Part shown: in pieces, positions 1 to 6,089 of the stretch
Layout: every line of letters begins with the position of its first letter
Numbering within the stretch: the first letter of the stretch is position 1
NCBI GenBank assembly: GCA_015767395.1
Contig: JADWMI010000018.1
Span: 1,174-8,211, forward strand
DNA: 7,038 nt
Reading direction: 5' to 3'
Source: Bacteroidota bacterium
GTDB taxonomy: Bacteria; Bacteroidota; Bacteroidia; Flavobacteriales; Flavobacteriaceae
The notes under the pieces: model-generated
Seen by the model: the letters and a program-made list of their open reading frames with translations, nothing else
The model's database searches: none
Told to the model about the DNA's origin: nothing
Translations under genes and position numbers: made by a program

Positions 1-944
1 ACTTCTTTAGCGAAATAAGTAATAATAATATCTGCTCCTGCTCTTTTCATAGATAATAAACTCTCCATCATTACGCGCTCACCATCAATCCAACCTTTTG
101 CTGCAGCTGCCTTAATCATAGCGTATTCCCCGCTCACATTGTAACATGCAATTGGTCTGTCAAAATTATTTTTTAAATCTCTTATAATATCTAAATAAGA
201 CAATGCTGGTTTTACCATTAAAATATCTGCACCCTCTTGGTCATCAAATGTGGCTTCACGCAAACCTTCATCTCTATTTGATGGATCCATTTGATAGGTT
301 CTTCTATCTCCAAAAGTCGGCGCTGAATCTGCAGCATCTCTAAATGGACCATAAAAAGCTGAAGAATATTTTACAGCATAAGACATAATTGGAAGGTTTG
401 GAAATCCTGTATTGTCTAAAGCTTCACGCATTGTAGCAATCATTCCATCCATCATTCCTGACGGTGCAACCATATCTACACCTGCTTTTGCATGTGAAAC
501 AACCTGTTTGGCAATGTTTGGTAAAGTGGCATCATTATCAACATCATTTTCATGAATAACTCCACAATGTCCATGACTTGTATATTCACAAAAACAAACA
601 TCAGTAATTACATATAAACCTGGATAATTCTTTTTTATGAATCGAACTGCTTTTTGCATAATCCCATCATCATTCCAAGTTTCAGAACCAGTTTCATCTT
701 TTTTAGATGGAATTCCGAACAATAAAACGGCTGGAATATCTAGGGCAACAACTTCATCTAATTCCTTTGAAATTTTATCTAAAGAAAATCTTTTAATTCC
801 AGGCATTGAGACAATCTCAGTTTCAACATTATGACCCTCTTCAATAAATAAAGGATAAATTAAATCATCGATAGTCAGTTTATTTTCTCTAACTAAACGA
901 CGAATATTTTCGGTTTTTCTTAAACGCCTGGTTCTATTTATCAT
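1..944 (-). CDS. hemB: Porphobilinogen synthase (5-aminolevulinate dehydratase), 3' end cut by window edge
   Basis: HemB condenses two 5-aminolevulinate molecules into porphobilinogen in the cytoplasm. I read 314 complete codons from the ATG at 944; E. coli HemB has about 324 residues, so only about ten are missing beyond the window edge. The protein begins [20 protein letters not shown]. The zinc-site motif [14 protein letters not shown] lies near residues 115-128, with cysteines 117, 119 and 127, which marks the zinc-dependent type. The two active-site lysines that bind substrate are K192 (in SYAVKYSS) and K245 (in [11 protein letters not shown]). The [11 protein letters not shown] segment at 199-209 is also typical of the family. 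It starts 13 bases after the hemCD stop codon, so it is very probably the third gene of the hemA-hemCD-hemB operon. No Shine-Dalgarno sequence is evident, which is usual in this phylum. Identity is secure; only the C-terminus is unseen. Confidence 0.97.
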   Translation of the reverse strand, partial: MINRTRRLRKTENIRRLVRENKLTIDDLIYPLFIEEGHNVETEIVSMPGIKRFSLDKISKELDEVVALDIPAVLLFGIPSKKDETGSETWNDDGIMQKAVRFIKKNYPGLYVITDVCFCEYTSHGHCGVIHENDVDNDATLPNIAKQVVSHAKAGVDMVAPSGMMDGMIATMREALDNTGFPNLPIMSYAVKYSSAFYGPFRDAADSAPTFGDRRTYQMDPSNRDEGLREATFDDQEGADILMVKPALSYLDIIRDLKNNFDRPIACYNVSGEYAMIKAAAAKGWIDGERVMMESLLSMKRAGADIIITYFAKE

Positions 945-957
945 TGCTCAAATCTTT

Positions 958-2559
958 TTATTCTTCTATTTTTTCAAAATGATCATTCACAGATTTCAAC
1001 ATACTTTCAACGGTTGAAATTTTTGAAATAATAACATTTTCAAAATGTTTTTTGGCTTCTTCTCCCGTTGTTTCTCCAATACAAAAGGCCACAGCATTAC
1101 TGGTAGTATTCTCTTTTAAATAACTTTCAATTCCAGAAGGACTGTAAAATAGAATTCCTTTATACTTTTCTTCAATTATTCTTGGAGTTAACTGCGTTTT
1201 ATAACATTCAACTTCGTTTATCTCAATATTATTTTCAGCTAAAACACTCGGTAATTCATCTCTTCTTTTATTTCCACAGAAAAAAGTAATACTCGTATCT
1301 TTTAAATTGTCAACCAAATAACTGGCTAACTTTTCTGCATCTTTTTCCGAATGTGTAACTTTTCCTATTCTTTTTTCAATAAGTCTTTTTGTTCTTCTTC
1401 CTACACAATAAATATTGGTGAAATCCAATTCCAAAGGCCCAAAGCTATTCAACACAGATTCAACAGCATTCTGACTTGTAAACAACACATTTTCAATGTT
1501 TTTCTTTACAATAACCGGTTTCAATCTATTATTTCTAATAGTAATAAAATCACTGCTTCCAACTCCTATTTTAGATGATAATAAGTTTGTTTGATCTAAA
1601 GACAAACTTTTTGTAGAATAAATAAGTAATGATTTTTCAACATCATCATCATGAATAGATCGCATTAAATTTTTGGCCCCTCTTTCTAAAATAAATTTAG
1701 CACCATACTCTCCTAAATCCCAAGCATTTTCTGGGGCGACTGTTTTTGAAAATTCCATTTTATTTCTTCCGTCAGGACTAAATAAAACACCTTTAAATTT
1801 AATTTCGTCTTTTATAATCAATGCCAAAGCCCCAATAGGCGCTGTACAACCTCCTTCTAAAACACGTAAAAAATCACGTTCAATTTTCACACATTTTGCA
1901 GTGTCTTCATGATTAATCTGTTTTACAAAGGCTATCAATTCTTCATCCTTTTCACGTGCCGCAACCATAACGGCCCCTTGTGCCGGTGCTGGAACCATCC
2001 AATCTAAAATAATATGTTCTTCTTGTGGTGGTAATAAGTTTAAACGTTTCAATCCTATTTTAGCAAAAATAGCACCATCCCAATCATTGTCTTCTAATTT
2101 TCGCATTCGCGAATTTACATTACCGCGTAAACCTACTATGGTATGGTTTGGATATCTATAAAGCCATTGTGCTTTTCTACGTAAACTTCCTGTGGCAATT
2201 ACAGCATTCTTTGCTGCAAAAAAATCTTCTCCATCTTTCATTACCAAAACATCATTAAAATCGCCTCGTTTTATAATGGCAGTTTCTACAATTCCATCGG
2301 GTAATTTTGTAGGGACATCTTTCAATGAATGTACTGCAATATCAATTTTACCATTTAACAAAGCAACATCTAAATTCTTAGTAAAAACGCCTGTTACACC
2401 GAGTTCGTATAATGGTTTGTCTAAAACAACATCTCCAATAGAATCTATTTTTACAATTTCTGTTTCACAGCCAAAATGTTCTAATTGTTGCGCTACTGTG
2501 TTAGCTTGCCACATCGCTAAATCACTAGAGCGCGTACCAATTCTTATAATTTTATCCAT
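958..2559 (-). CDS. hemCD: Fused hydroxymethylbilane synthase / uroporphyrinogen-III synthase (HemC-HemD)
   Basis: One uninterrupted 533-residue frame carries two successive heme enzymes. Residues 1 to about 305 are HemC, which joins four porphobilinogens into hydroxymethylbilane: N-terminal IGTRSSDLAMWQ, SLKDVPTKLPDG with the catalytic aspartate D81, ATGSLRRKAQW and LRGNVNSR around 122-151, and EGGCTAPIG with C238 as attachment site of the dipyrromethane cofactor. Residues about 309-533 are HemD, which closes the ring to uroporphyrinogen III: LFTSQNAVESVL (359-370), CVGRRTKRLI, FFCGNKRRDELP, ECYKT, FYSPSGIESYL and CIGETTGEEA. The lengths, about 305 and 225, match the separate enzymes, so both halves look complete. 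I chose the ATG at 2559 because MDKIIRIGTRSS begins at the normal HemC N-terminus. The frame is open further upstream, to 2604, but that part lies inside hemA. The start overlaps the hemA stop by eight bases, suggesting translational coupling. HemC-HemD fusions are known in other bacteria, for example Leptospira. Confidence 0.95.
   Translation of the reverse strand: MDKIIRIGTRSSDLAMWQANTVAQQLEHFGCETEIVKIDSIGDVVLDKPLYELGVTGVFTKNLDVALLNGKIDIAVHSLKDVPTKLPDGIVETAIIKRGDFNDVLVMKDGEDFFAAKNAVIATGSLRRKAQWLYRYPNHTIVGLRGNVNSRMRKLEDNDWDGAIFAKIGLKRLNLLPPQEEHIILDWMVPAPAQGAVMVAAREKDEELIAFVKQINHEDTAKCVKIERDFLRVLEGGCTAPIGALALIIKDEIKFKGVLFSPDGRNKMEFSKTVAPENAWDLGEYGAKFILERGAKNLMRSIHDDDVEKSLLIYSTKSLSLDQTNLLSSKIGVGSSDFITIRNNRLKPVIVKKNIENVLFTSQNAVESVLNSFGPLELDFTNIYCVGRRTKRLIEKRIGKVTHSEKDAEKLASYLVDNLKDTSITFFCGNKRRDELPSVLAENNIEINEVECYKTQLTPRIIEEKYKGILFYSPSGIESYLKENTTSNAVAFCIGETTGEEAKKHFENVIISKISTVESMLKSVNDHFEKIEE
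2552..2559 (-). other. hemA stop / hemCD start overlap
   Basis: The eight bases ATGGATAA contain both the hemCD start codon (2559-2557) and the hemA stop codon (2554-2552) in a different frame. No recognisable ribosome-binding site precedes the ATG. Such stop-start overlaps usually mean that ribosomes ending on hemA reinitiate on hemCD, keeping the two products in proportion. The overlap is seen directly; the coupling is inferred. Confidence 0.8.
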
Positions 2560-3814
2560 TTTGTAATTCCGTAATTTCTGTGTTAAATATTTTGCTAATA
2601 ACACTTATGCTTTGATCAACCGCAGTTTCATCTTCTTTTAAGTGCTTTACAAATTGTGTAGTTATTTTTTGGATCATTCTATTGGTTACAAACTCTGCTT
2701 GCTCAACATTAAAATCTTTTATTTTTTTTGTATGAAAAGCAATTTCATCATGCTGTATTATTTGAAGTGACTCTTTTAAAGCATTTACAGCAGGTACAAA
2801 TTTTCGATGCGAAATCCAATCGTTAAATTCCGCTTTATATTTACTAATAATTTTTTCAGCCTCAGGAATTTCACTTTTTCGAATTTCAAGGGTTTTATCT
2901 GTAATTTTAGAAAGCTCATCAACATTTACAAGTGTAATTCCTTCAATTTCTTTTACAGCAACATCCACATTTTCAGGCATTGATAAATCCAGCACCAACA
3001 ATTCTTGTCCAGCCTTTAAATGCTCCTTGGTAACTGTTGGGACACTTGCCCCAGTAGCAACAATTAAAATATCTGTATTGTGAATTTGCTCCGTTAAACT
3101 TTCAAAATCGCCAACCATTACTTCAGGGTGATTTTCAACAAAACCCAACGCTGTTTCTTTTGTTCTATTTATTAGGGTTATCTGTTTGTTTGAAGTGTAG
3201 TTTAACACATTTTTACATGTGTTTTTACCAATTTCCCCTAAGCCATATATTAGAATTTTCTTATCAGAATGCTTCGGCACATTTTCAACTATATATTGAA
3301 TAGCTGCATAAGCAACCGAGGTTGTTCCTGAGCTTAATTTGGTGTTGTTTTTAACATCTTTACTCGCCTGTAAAACCAAGTTCATCAATCGCTCTAAATA
3401 AGCGTTTGTTGTTCCTGCTTTTTTAGCTTGTTTATAAGATTCTTTTAACTGACCTACGATTTCGTAATCTCCTAAAATCTGGCTTTCTAATCCAGTACCT
3501 ATATTAAACAAATGATTAACTGCATCTTTATTTTTATAAACATTAGAAACATTTATAAAATCTTCAACGCTACCATTTGAAAACTTTACCATTAAGCTAA
3601 TTAGCTCAAATGGATGTTTTGCAAAACCCGTAATCTCAGTTCTATTGCAAGTTGACAAAACAAAAATTCCATCAACCCCTTTAGCTTTGGCTTCTTTCAA
3701 TAATAGTTTTTGATTTTCTTTAGTTATGCTAAAAGCACCACGAACTTTCACGTCTGCTTTTTTATAACTTAAACCTACATTGTATAATTTAGTAGGCATT
3801 GTATCTTGACTCAT
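2552..3814 (-). CDS. hemA: Glutamyl-tRNA reductase
   Basis: HemA reduces glutamyl-tRNA(Glu) to glutamate-1-semialdehyde with NADPH, the first committed step of the C5 route to aminolevulinate. The 420-residue protein has the usual three parts. The N-terminal catalytic domain has YNVGLSYKKAD at 11-21, the catalytic cysteine C56 in STCNRTE, and HLFNIGTGLESQILGD at 101-116. The NADPH-binding Rossmann domain has GLGEIG at 191-196 and LDLSMPENVD at 275-284. The C-terminal part is helical and typical of the dimerisation domain. Length is close to E. coli HemA (418). I chose the ATG at 3814. An in-frame TTG at 3844 would fall inside the promoter element, and the next ATG at 3799 (MPTKLYN) would leave a very short N-terminus but cannot be excluded. 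The gene is first in the hemA-hemCD-hemB operon and divergent from the AraC-type regulator, so it is the natural control point of the pathway. Confidence 0.97.
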   Translation of the reverse strand: MSQDTMPTKLYNVGLSYKKADVKVRGAFSITKENQKLLLKEAKAKGVDGIFVLSTCNRTEITGFAKHPFELISLMVKFSNGSVEDFINVSNVYKNKDAVNHLFNIGTGLESQILGDYEIVGQLKESYKQAKKAGTTNAYLERLMNLVLQASKDVKNNTKLSSGTTSVAYAAIQYIVENVPKHSDKKILIYGLGEIGKNTCKNVLNYTSNKQITLINRTKETALGFVENHPEVMVGDFESLTEQIHNTDILIVATGASVPTVTKEHLKAGQELLVLDLSMPENVDVAVKEIEGITLVNVDELSKITDKTLEIRKSEIPEAEKIISKYKAEFNDWISHRKFVPAVNALKESLQIIQHDEIAFHTKKIKDFNVEQAEFVTNRMIQKITTQFVKHLKEDETAVDQSISVISKIFNTEITELQNG

Positions 3815-3841
3815 AAAATTAGTATTACCAATAAGTATCGA

Positions 3842-3868
3842 CAAAAGTACAAAGTTAAATTTTTACAA
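3842..3868 (-). promoter_or_regulatory. Probable hemA operon promoter (Bacteroidota type)
   Basis: Reading leftward, two adjacent matches to the Bacteroidota -7 element TAnnTTTG are visible: TAACTTTG at 3857-3850 and TACTTTTG at 3849-3842. A TTG at 3868-3866 lies 16 bases before the second match, and another TTG within TACTTTTGG around 3879-3877 lies 19 bases before the first; both spacings are near what is expected for the -33 element. Transcription would begin around 3836-3845, giving a leader of about 20-30 bases before the ATG at 3814. The core TTGTACTTTTG is repeated exactly in the promoter facing the other way. Confidence 0.65.
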
Positions 3869-3913
3869 AATATCGCCAAAAGTACTTTTATTATCGTCAT
3901 AAGTTATGTGCTC

Positions 3914-3936
3914 TTATTTAGAATATTTCTAAATAA
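3914..3936. promoter_or_regulatory. Perfect 10-3-10 inverted repeat, candidate operator
   Basis: The arms TTATTTAGAA (3914-3923) and TTCTAAATAA (3927-3936) are perfect reverse complements around the trinucleotide TAT. The inner core has the form TTTAGAA-N3-TTCTAAA at 3917-3933. From memory this is the shape of Fur-superfamily operators, most like the iron control element bound by Irr in alphaproteobacteria and related to PerR boxes. Its centre is about 80-90 bases upstream of the predicted hemA transcription start. It is flanked by no coding sequence on either side, so a terminator role is unlikely. The dyad is certain; the regulator is a guess. Confidence 0.6.
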
Positions 3937-3956
3937 AAGATATTTCAATAATTCTA

Positions 3957-3968
3957 TGATATTTATCA
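3957..3968. promoter_or_regulatory. Dyad TGATA-N2-TATCA, copy 1
   Basis: TGATA and TATCA arms flank TT. The same arms and spacing recur at 3992-4003, exactly 35 bases further on, in the same divergent intergenic region. The base composition is reminiscent of Fur-box half sites (TGATAAT), but the spacing is shorter than the classic 7-1-7 arrangement. Short AT-rich dyads arise by chance, so the repetition is the main support. Confidence 0.4.
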
Positions 3969-3990
3969 GTAAAATAAGGGCGCAAAAAGA

Positions 3991-4004
3991 ATGATAATTA
4001 TCAT
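3991..4004. promoter_or_regulatory. Perfect 14-base palindrome containing TGATA-N2-TATCA, copy 2
   Basis: ATGATAATTATCAT is a perfect palindrome and contains the second TGATA-N2-TATCA dyad at 3992-4003. Its centre is about 60 bases upstream of the predicted start of the AraC-gene transcript, a position compatible with activation or with cooperative binding alongside copy 1. It resembles part of a Fur box. Which protein binds it, if any, is unknown. Confidence 0.5.
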
Positions 4005-4020
4005 ATTTTTTCATATTTTA
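4001..4020. repeat. Tandem near-identical 10-base repeat
   Basis: TCATATTTTT at 4001-4010 is followed directly by TCATATTTTA at 4011-4020, nine of ten bases identical. A ten-base period places both copies on the same face of the helix, just upstream of the AraC-gene promoter and overlapping the right end of the preceding palindrome. It could be part of an AraC-type or other operator, or simply AT-rich sequence. Confidence 0.35.
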
Positions 4021-4022
4021 CA

Positions 4023-4055
4023 TGGTTTTTCATTAAATATTTTATTGTACTTTTG
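4023..4055 (+). promoter_or_regulatory. Probable promoter of the AraC-family gene (and perhaps hemH-hemJ)
   Basis: TACTTTTG at 4048-4055 matches the Bacteroidota -7 consensus TAnnTTTG and sits in the longer typical context TTGTACTTTTGCA. The -33 element is weak: the nearest candidate is TGG at 4023-4025, 22 bases upstream. A start around 4060 would give a leader of about 30 bases to the ATG at 4090. The weak -33 element would fit a promoter that needs an activator. Confidence 0.6.
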
Positions 4056-4089
4056 CAGTAACCATAACATTAATTCATAAAAACACTTT

Positions 4090-4983
4090 ATGAAAACCAA
4101 TTTAGAAATATATAAAAATATCGACAAAAGCACTCATTGTATTTTTTCAGAAAAAGACACTTTTAAAGTGCTGCAATTCAACAATCTATTAGATACCAAT
4201 GAATTGTTTAAGATAAAACTGGAAAACAATTATATTCAATTATTTTTTTGCACCAACAAAAAGAGTACTGTTGCTTTTAACATGGAACATTGCGCCATTA
4301 ACCTGAATTCTGGCGACTCAAACATGGTCTATTTTAAAGATAAGGAAATGAATGTCCTGTTTAATTTACCTCCAGATTGCGAATTAATTGTTATTTTAAT
4401 TTCTATTGAATATTTCCATTCTTTATTTTCAATTGAAGGAAATTTCTTATTTAATTTTAGCAGTTTTAAAACGGGAAAACCTATTATTGAACCCAAAGAA
4501 ATTAGTTCAACAATAAAACTCATTTTAAGTCAGCTTACATTTAAGCAATCTCCTGAACTACTTAGATCAATGTATATAAAAGGTAAGGTTTTTGAATTGT
4601 TGAGTTATTATTTCAGCACTGCTTCTGAAAGCGAAAATGAATCGTGTCCTTATATTGCCAATGAAGAAACCGTAAGCAAAATAAAACATGCCAAACAACT
4701 TATAATTAAAGACATTAACAACCCTCCTTCTCTACCAGATTTAGCAAAAGAAGTTGGATTGAACATAAAAAAATTAAAAACTGAATTTAAGGAGTTTTAT
4801 GGCGTTCCCGTATTTACTTTTTTATTGAATTATAAAATGGAACTAGCAAAAAAGTTATTATTAGAAAAACAATTAAATGTAAATGAAATCGGTCTGAATT
4901 TAGGATACAGCACTTCCAGTCATTTTATCACTGCCTTTAAAAGAAAATTTGGAGTGACGCCAAAACAGTATTCAAAAGCATAA
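4090..4983 (+). CDS. AraC-family transcriptional regulator, PchR-like, of the heme locus
   Basis: This 297-residue protein is a cytoplasmic DNA-binding regulator with no signal peptide or membrane segment. Residues about 1-180 form a poorly conserved, beta-rich sensor part. Residues about 190-297 are the AraC/XylS DNA-binding domain with two helix-turn-helix units: SLPDLAKEVGLNIKKLKTEF (214-233) and the second around 264-285, followed by the family signature GYSTSSHFITAFKRKFGVTP. The pattern is closest to the PchR/YbtA type, several of which control iron or siderophore genes. It lies back to back with hemA and just ahead of hemH, so control of heme genes is the likely role, though this is inferred from position. 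A Cys-Pro pair at residues 186-187, in the linker before the DNA-binding domain, could be a heme-regulatory motif. Further cysteines are at 17, 54, 68 and 97. Ligand and targets are unknown. Confidence 0.93.
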   Translation: MKTNLEIYKNIDKSTHCIFSEKDTFKVLQFNNLLDTNELFKIKLENNYIQLFFCTNKKSTVAFNMEHCAINLNSGDSNMVYFKDKEMNVLFNLPPDCELIVILISIEYFHSLFSIEGNFLFNFSSFKTGKPIIEPKEISSTIKLILSQLTFKQSPELLRSMYIKGKVFELLSYYFSTASESENESCPYIANEETVSKIKHAKQLIIKDINNPPSLPDLAKEVGLNIKKLKTEFKEFYGVPVFTFLLNYKMELAKKLLLEKQLNVNEIGLNLGYSTSSHFITAFKRKFGVTPKQYSKA

Positions 4984-4991
4984 GTAATTAA

Positions 4992-5031
4992 GTTCGTTAA
5001 AATTATTTAAAAAATATGATTTTTAACGAAC
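4992..5031 (+). terminator. Long inverted repeat between the AraC gene and hemH (weak terminator or attenuator)
   Basis: Perfect 11-base arms, GTTCGTTAAAA (4992-5002) and TTTTAACGAAC (5021-5031), enclose an 18-base AT-rich loop. The structure starts nine bases after the regulator's stop codon and ends 35 bases before the hemH ATG. The stem is AT-rich and is followed by CACCTTTTC rather than a clean run of T, so it is at best a weak intrinsic terminator. It could instead reduce read-through into hemH, protect the upstream mRNA end, or act as an operator. I see no good promoter between it and hemH. Confidence 0.5.
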
Positions 5032-5066
5032 ACCTTTTCAATATTTAAAAAACAATACACACACCT

Positions 5067-6080
5067 ATGAAAGGAGCATTATTAGTCAATTTAGGATCAC
5101 CAAATAGCACATCTGTTAAAGATGTAAAAAACTATTTAGACGAGTTCTTAATGGACAAAAGAGTGATTGACACACCCTATCTTTTACGAGCTTTTTTAGT
5201 AAAAGGCATCATCTTAAATACAAGACCAAAAAAATCGGCAGCTGCATATAAAAAAATATGGTGGGACGAAGGTTCTCCTTTAATTGTTCTTTCAGAAAGA
5301 TTACATAAAAAAGTAGAAGAAAAAGCTAATATCCCTGTAGAATTGGCAATGCGTTATGGAAACCCATCTATAAAAAGTGGGATAGAAAAATTAGTAAACA
5401 AAGGTGTTACTGAGATTTATTTAATTCCATTATACCCACAATTTGCAATGGCAACCACAGAAACTATTGTTGTATTAGCAAACAAAATTATTAAAAAACA
5501 GTTTCCAAATGTAAAAATCACCGATGTTCCTGCCTTTTACAAACAACCAGACTATATCGAGGTTTTAAGTAATAGCATTCAAAAACATTTAGACGAAACC
5601 AAACCCGATCATTTATTATTCTCTTATCACGGTGTTCCTGAAAGGCATATAAAAAAGAGCGATATTACAAAATCACATTGTAAAATAGATGGTAGTTGTT
5701 GTAACACACCATCGGAGGCACATGATTTTTGTTACCGCCATCAATGTTATGAAACCACAAAATTAGTTGCTGAGAAACTGAATTTAGAAGAAGGGTTTTA
5801 TAGCACCTCGTTTCAATCTCGCTTGGGCAGAGACCCTTGGCTACAACCATATACAGATAAAACTATTGATAGTTTTGCGCAAAACGGTATTAAAAATTTA
5901 GCGGTGGCCACACCGGCTTTTGTATCAGATTGCTTGGAAACTTTGGAAGAAATCGGAATGGAAGCCAAACACTCTTTTGAAGAAAATGGAGGCTCCTCAT
6001 TTTCAACAATACCTTGTTTAAATGATGATGATGATTGGGTAAAAACACTTTCAGAATGGATTAATAACTGGGCAAAATAG
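5067..6080 (+). CDS. hemH: Ferrochelatase with internal cysteine cluster
   Basis: HemH inserts ferrous iron into protoporphyrin IX to make protoheme, the final step of the classical route. The 337-residue protein opens with GALLVNLGSP, the family's typical N-terminus. The catalytic histidine is H188 in FSYHGVPERH, and the conserved glutamate is E291 in DCLETLEEI. The FQSRLGRDPWLQPYT segment (249-263) is also diagnostic. Between residues 205 and 227 are five cysteines (205, 211, 212, 222, 227). A class of ferrochelatases described from Myxococcus and related bacteria binds a [2Fe-2S] cluster through four cysteines in such an internal segment, so this enzyme probably carries a cluster. No hydrophobic anchor is evident; a peripheral membrane association is usual in the family. 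The ATG is the only reasonable start, as the motif begins at residue 3. It lies nine bases upstream of hemJ and is probably co-transcribed with it. Confidence 0.97.
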   Translation: MKGALLVNLGSPNSTSVKDVKNYLDEFLMDKRVIDTPYLLRAFLVKGIILNTRPKKSAAAYKKIWWDEGSPLIVLSERLHKKVEEKANIPVELAMRYGNPSIKSGIEKLVNKGVTEIYLIPLYPQFAMATTETIVVLANKIIKKQFPNVKITDVPAFYKQPDYIEVLSNSIQKHLDETKPDHLLFSYHGVPERHIKKSDITKSHCKIDGSCCNTPSEAHDFCYRHQCYETTKLVAEKLNLEEGFYSTSFQSRLGRDPWLQPYTDKTIDSFAQNGIKNLAVATPAFVSDCLETLEEIGMEAKHSFEENGGSSFSTIPCLNDDDDWVKTLSEWINNWAK

Positions 6081-6089
6081 CAACTATTA

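Noticed and set aside
637..834. Open frame on the plus strand opposite hemB, and similar ones opposite hemCD and hemH
   Set aside because: They lie wholly or almost wholly inside well-recognised genes on the other strand and show no domain features of their own.
2560..2604. A longer hemCD starting upstream at 2604, adding 15 residues
   Set aside because: The extension lies within the hemA coding region, and MDKIIRIGTRSS starts exactly where HemC proteins normally begin.
3815..3844. A longer hemA starting at the in-frame TTG at 3844, adding ten residues
   Set aside because: The TTG lies inside a strong promoter -7 element, so it would be at or before the transcription start, and the extra residues do not look like the family N-terminus.
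3806..3994. 62-codon plus-strand open frame in the hemA-AraC gene interval
   Set aside because: It overlaps the hemA start and promoter and runs through the dyads; its peptide is low in complexity and has no recognisable feature.
6020..6037. Run of GAT codons near the end of hemH giving DDDD
   Set aside because: A short acidic run in a variable loop before the C-terminal helix; no sign of microsatellite-style phase variation as there are too few repeats.
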